Assembly (NCBI GenBank): GCA_016845175.1
Contig: JAERTD010000109.1
Location: forward strand, 1-56,132
Source of the DNA: Bacteroidota bacterium
Lineage (GTDB): Bacteria; Bacteroidota; Bacteroidia; Bacteroidales; F082
Length of the DNA: 56,132 nt
Direction of reading: 5' to 3'
Shown here: piece by piece, positions 53,158-56,132 of the stretch
How the letters are laid out: the number at the start of each line of letters is the position of its first letter
Numbering within the stretch: position 1 is the stretch's first letter
The notes under the pieces: generated by a model
What the model was told of the DNA's origin: nothing
Seen by the model: only the letters and a program-made list of their open reading frames with translations
Databases searched by the model: none
Made by a program: the position numbers and the translations under genes

Positions 53158-54479
53158 TGAAGCACATATTTAAAAGGTACAGCATACAATTGAGCTTGAC
53201 TTTTTCCGCACTAATTCTGGTGTGGGTTTCTGCCAATATGAATTGGGGTGATGGAAGATGGAACCGCATCGTAAATACAGATGGCAATGGGTATTATGCC
53301 TATCTGCCAGCATTATTCATTTATGATGACCTGAGCTTTGATTTCTTTAATGATTTCAGCCATCATGTAGATAATAACCAACTGAAACAGGATTTCAGGG
53401 TGAAATTAAAGGAAGGTACCATAAACAAATATTATGTTGGCACGGCCATAGCCCAATCACCCTTTTATTTATTGGGTCATCTGGCCAATGACCTTGCTGG
53501 CCATCCCCAGGACGGGTATTCAGTGTACTATATGATCTTTTTGCAACTGGGAACCATATTTTATGCCTTGTTGGGACAATTGTTGCTTATAGCTATTCTC
53601 CGACGGTTTTCTGTTTCTGATCATCTGAGTGCGATTGTTGCACTTCTCATGATATTTGCAACCAATGTGTTCCATTATGTGGTCAGTGAACCTTCCTTTT
53701 CACATATTCCTTCTTTTGCTTTTTGCAATTTGTTTGTGTATGCCTTTCTGGTCTTTTTTAGTGGCAGAAAGCCATGGGCCTTTGTGTTGGGGATGTTTGC
53801 GCTTGGCATGGTGGTGTTAATCAGACCCGTTAATGGCATAGTGTTGGCTGCCTTGCCTTTTCTTGCAAGAGATTTCAGGAATCTGCGTTTGAGTGTTTTC
53901 CAATTATTCAAACAGCCCATGCAGCTGATTTCAGGTTTGTTACTTTTTCTTTTGGTCATAAGCATCCAACTGATAATCTATAAAATACAAACGGGTGACT
54001 ATTGGGTATATGCTTATGTAGGGGAGCATTTGCAGTTAGATAAGCCTAATATGCTGAAGTTTATGTTCTCCTATCGCAAGGGTTTTTTCCTGTACACACC
54101 CATACTTTTTGTGAGCCTGTTCGGATGTATTTATCTCTATCGTAGCAGTAAATATCAGTTCGTTAGTTTGCTGTTGTTTTTATTTCTGGTAGTTTATATC
54201 CTATCCTCCTGGTGGATGTGGTATTATGGAGGAAGCTTCTCCTCACGGGTAATGATTGAGTACTATGCCTTCTTTGCCATTCCAATGGGCTTGCTTTTGC
54301 AAAACTGTAAATACAGAAAAATATTGCTTGGCCTGAGTCTTATTTTGTTGATTATCTGTCAAATACAGATTTACCAGTACAGATATGGGTACCTGCATTG
54401 GTCTGAGATGAATAAGGAAAGATACTGGAATAATTTCCTGCGTATTGATAAGTTGATAAACAAAGAAAAAGACTGGTAG
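53157..54479 (+). CDS. Polytopic membrane protein, GT-C glycosyltransferase-like topology
   Basis: 440 residues from a GTG that again overlaps the previous stop by one base (TAGTG). The first helix (about 10-27) is followed by a periplasmic loop holding NTDGNGYYAYLPALFIYDDL, resembling the acidic first loop of GT-C enzymes such as ArnT/PMT, and then about nine more helices. The text around 335-350 (SSWWMWYYGGSFSSR) is conserved in related Bacteroidota proteins I recall as hypothetical. Given the PagL-like gene, lipid A or glycan modification is a possible role. I cannot assign a donor or acceptor. Confidence 0.7.
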   Translation: MKHIFKRYSIQLSLTFSALILVWVSANMNWGDGRWNRIVNTDGNGYYAYLPALFIYDDLSFDFFNDFSHHVDNNQLKQDFRVKLKEGTINKYYVGTAIAQSPFYLLGHLANDLAGHPQDGYSVYYMIFLQLGTIFYALLGQLLLIAILRRFSVSDHLSAIVALLMIFATNVFHYVVSEPSFSHIPSFAFCNLFVYAFLVFFSGRKPWAFVLGMFALGMVVLIRPVNGIVLAALPFLARDFRNLRLSVFQLFKQPMQLISGLLLFLLVISIQLIIYKIQTGDYWVYAYVGEHLQLDKPNMLKFMFSYRKGFFLYTPILFVSLFGCIYLYRSSKYQFVSLLLFLFLVVYILSSWWMWYYGGSFSSRVMIEYYAFFAIPMGLLLQNCKYRKILLGLSLILLIICQIQIYQYRYGYLHWSEMNKERYWNNFLRIDKLINKEKDW

Positions 54480-54488
54480 CGTCTGACT

Positions 54489-55958
54489 TTAGTAGGCCTT
54501 TGCGAAGACAACCCTTTGTTCTGAAACATTTCCGCTATAAATGCATTTTCCGACCTCTTGCTTTCCATCGATGGGGATCAATCGAATGGTGGCTTTGGTT
54601 TTTTCTTTTATAATTTGTTCTGTTTCATCGGTACCATCCCAATGCGCCCAAACAAATCCACCTTGCTCGATTTTAGCTTCAAATTCCTCCCAACTATCCA
54701 CTCTGAAGGTATTCTCATCCCTGAAATTAAGAGCTTTCTGGAAGATGTTCTCCTGAATCTGTTCCAGAAGGTGGGCGATTTTTTCTTCAATATCTTCCAT
54801 TTGAAGCACCTCTTTCTCCAGGGTATCACGTCGTGCCACTTCAACGGTACCATTTTCAAGGTCTCTGGGTCCAATGGCCAGACGGACAGGCACACCTTTC
54901 AATTCCCATTCGGCGAATTTAAAGCCTGGTTTATAGGTGTCTCTGTCATCAAATTTAACAGAAATCCCTTTAGCTTTCAAGGCATTGATAATAGGATCCA
55001 CTTTCTCTGTGACGGCGTCCAGCTGCTCCTGTTTGCGGTAAATAGGAACAATAACTACCTGAATTGGTGCCAGTTTAGGAGGTAACACCAAACCATTGTC
55101 ATCTGAGTGCGCCATTACCAGAGCACCCATAAGTCGTGTGGAAACACCCCAGGAGGTGGCCCAAACATGTTCCAGTTTGTTTTCTTTGCTCACATATTTC
55201 ACATCGAAGGCCTTGGCAAAATTCTGACCCAGGAAATGAGAAGTTCCTGCCTGAAGGGCTTTACCATCCTGCATGAGTGCTTCAATACAATAGGTTTCTA
55301 CAGCACCGGCAAAACGTTCTTTGGCTGATTTTACACCTTTTAATACGGGCATGCCCATCCATTTCTCAGCAAAATCGCCATAAACGTCAAGAATAAGTTC
55401 GGTTTCTTTGATGGCTTCTTCTTTGGTTTCATGGGCTGTGTGGCCTTCTTGCCATAGGAATTCAGCAGTTCTTAAGAATAAGCGGGTTCGCATTTCCCAG
55501 CGGACAACATTGGCCCATTGGTTAATTAACAATGGTAAATCACGATAAGATTGTATCCAATTGCGATAGGTATCCCAGATTATAGTTTCCGAGGTAGGCC
55601 TGACGATTAATTCTTCCTCAAGTTTTGCGTCTTCATCGACCACAACACCTCCATCTTCACTGTTTTTCAGTCGATAATGGGTAACCACAGCACATTCCTT
55701 TGCAAATCCTTCTACATGGTCGGCCTCTTTGCTAAAAAAAGATTTGGGTATAAAAAGAGGGAAATAGGCATTCTGATGCCCGGTATCCTTAAACATTCCG
55801 TCGAGGACGGATTGCATTTTTTCCCAAATGGCAAAGCCATAGGGTTTTATCACCATACTACCACGTACAGCTGAGTTTTCAGCCAGGTCTGCCTTTATCA
55901 CCAGATCATTGTACCACTGTGAATAATTCTCTTCTCTACTTGTTAATTCTTTGGCCAT
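54489..55958 (-). CDS. proS: Prolyl-tRNA synthetase, archaeal/eukaryal type
   Basis: 489 residues from ATG 55956-55958 ([20 protein letters not shown]). The frame opens at 55985, but the family start is internal. Class II motifs: motif 1 around [18 protein letters not shown], motif 2 [13 protein letters not shown] with [20 protein letters not shown], and motif 3 in the [16 protein letters not shown] region. The anticodon-binding domain follows, and the C-terminal zinc-like extension ends in FAKAY. The terminal Tyr and the lack of an editing insertion identify the ProS3 type. It is standard in Bacteroidota. It has its own -7 element. Confidence 0.96.
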   Translation of the reverse strand: MAKELTSREENYSQWYNDLVIKADLAENSAVRGSMVIKPYGFAIWEKMQSVLDGMFKDTGHQNAYFPLFIPKSFFSKEADHVEGFAKECAVVTHYRLKNSEDGGVVVDEDAKLEEELIVRPTSETIIWDTYRNWIQSYRDLPLLINQWANVVRWEMRTRLFLRTAEFLWQEGHTAHETKEEAIKETELILDVYGDFAEKWMGMPVLKGVKSAKERFAGAVETYCIEALMQDGKALQAGTSHFLGQNFAKAFDVKYVSKENKLEHVWATSWGVSTRLMGALVMAHSDDNGLVLPPKLAPIQVVIVPIYRKQEQLDAVTEKVDPIINALKAKGISVKFDDRDTYKPGFKFAEWELKGVPVRLAIGPRDLENGTVEVARRDTLEKEVLQMEDIEEKIAHLLEQIQENIFQKALNFRDENTFRVDSWEEFEAKIEQGGFVWAHWDGTDETEQIIKEKTKATIRLIPIDGKQEVGKCIYSGNVSEQRVVFAKAY

Positions 55959-56001
55959 AATTAAAGTTTGGTATAGTCTTTGCAACTTATTCGATAGCCG
56001 A

Positions 56002-56009
56002 CAAAATTA
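56002..56009 (-). promoter_or_regulatory. -7 promoter element (TAATTTTG) for proS
   Basis: Minus-strand TAATTTTG fits TAnnTTTG and lies 44 bases upstream of the chosen proS ATG. Confidence 0.5.
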
Positions 56010-56043
56010 TAAAATGTTTATCTACACTCAACACAGCAAGAAA

Positions 56044-56132
56044 ATGGAAACTCAAAAAAATACTTACAGACTACTCATTGCCGCAGTTGCAATGGTATTT
56101 TTGGGTGCTTGTTCTTCACAGAGCCAGCTTCC
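56044..56132 (+). CDS. Lipoprotein, 5' end only
   Basis: The window ends inside this frame after 29 complete codons. It starts METQKNTYRLLIAAVAMVFL and continues with the lipobox GACSS (C23), so the product is a lipoprotein. The domain that follows is outside the window and no function can be given. It is divergent from proS with an 85-base gap. Confidence 0.7.
   Translation, partial: METQKNTYRLLIAAVAMVFLGACSSQSQL

Noticed and set aside
54558..55085. 175-residue open frame antisense to proS
   Set aside because: It is a shadow frame of a strongly conserved gene, with no start context and no recognisable protein features. The same holds for the 173-residue frame at 31268-31789 and the 171-residue frame at 35481-35996.

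Overview
The window is a contiguous stretch of a Bacteroidota chromosome, probably a free-living or marine member; I cannot fix the order. Four things point to this phylum. Many genes are preceded by the Bacteroidota -7 promoter element TAnnTTTG. Shine-Dalgarno sequences are largely absent. One secreted protein carries a type IX secretion (type B, 'gliding-motility-associated') C-terminal domain. The prolyl-tRNA synthetase is of the archaeal/eukaryal type ending in Tyr. Base composition and coding style look even throughout. I see no tRNA, rRNA, CRISPR array, insertion sequence, prophage or integrase, and no frameshifted gene.

Layout. 0-0.2 kb holds the 3' end of an OmpH/Skp-like chaperone gene and its terminator. 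0.2-6.9 kb (minus strand) holds a gamma-carbonic-anhydrase-like hexapeptide protein, nadB, the E2 and E1 genes of 2-oxoglutarate dehydrogenase, and a 55-residue 2[4Fe-4S] ferredoxin too short for ordinary ORF lists. 7.2-10.1 kb holds korA-korB, encoding 2-oxoglutarate:ferredoxin oxidoreductase. The cell therefore has both an NAD-linked and a ferredoxin-linked 2-oxoglutarate-oxidising enzyme, transcribed divergently around a ferredoxin gene. 10.2-20.7 kb holds tilS, a DsbD-like reductase with a duplicated N-terminal domain, prfC, a cluster of short palindromic repeats, a small membrane protein, priA, a DivIC/FtsB-like gene, a small membrane protein and an AhpD-like protein. 20.8-27.7 kb (minus) holds a TPR protein, ppk1, a SixA-like phosphatase, a lipoprotein and glyA.

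27.9-39.6 kb (plus) holds a pair of M16 peptidase subunits overlapping a T9SS cargo gene, then guaB, three SurA/PpiC-type periplasmic folding genes and a MoxR ATPase. 40-45.9 kb holds a MacA-like adaptor, a MacB/FtsX-like permease without an ATPase gene, a polysaccharide flippase and a TolC-like channel. 45.9-47.8 kb is a divergent pair, a YciC-like membrane protein and a membrane-anchored LuxR-type regulator, with a perfect 12-bp palindrome between them. 47.9-51 kb holds a 2-Cys peroxiredoxin, a structured intergenic element, a PAP2 phosphatase, mazG and a stand-alone response regulator. 51.2-54.5 kb is a three-gene envelope operon (PagL-like lipid A deacylase, GIN-domain lipoprotein, polytopic membrane protein). 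proS and the start of a lipoprotein gene end the window.

Most of the window is housekeeping and envelope biology, and I found no convincing new multi-gene system. The best leads are small-scale: five genes whose -7 box sits 4-6 nt before the start codon (predicted leaderless mRNAs), the palindrome between the LuxR gene and its divergent partner, a roughly 330-bp MITE-like element with imperfect terminal inverted repeats and two internal hairpins, a cluster of REP-like palindromes, and a four-cysteine tail on the 2-oxoglutarate dehydrogenase E1 subunit.
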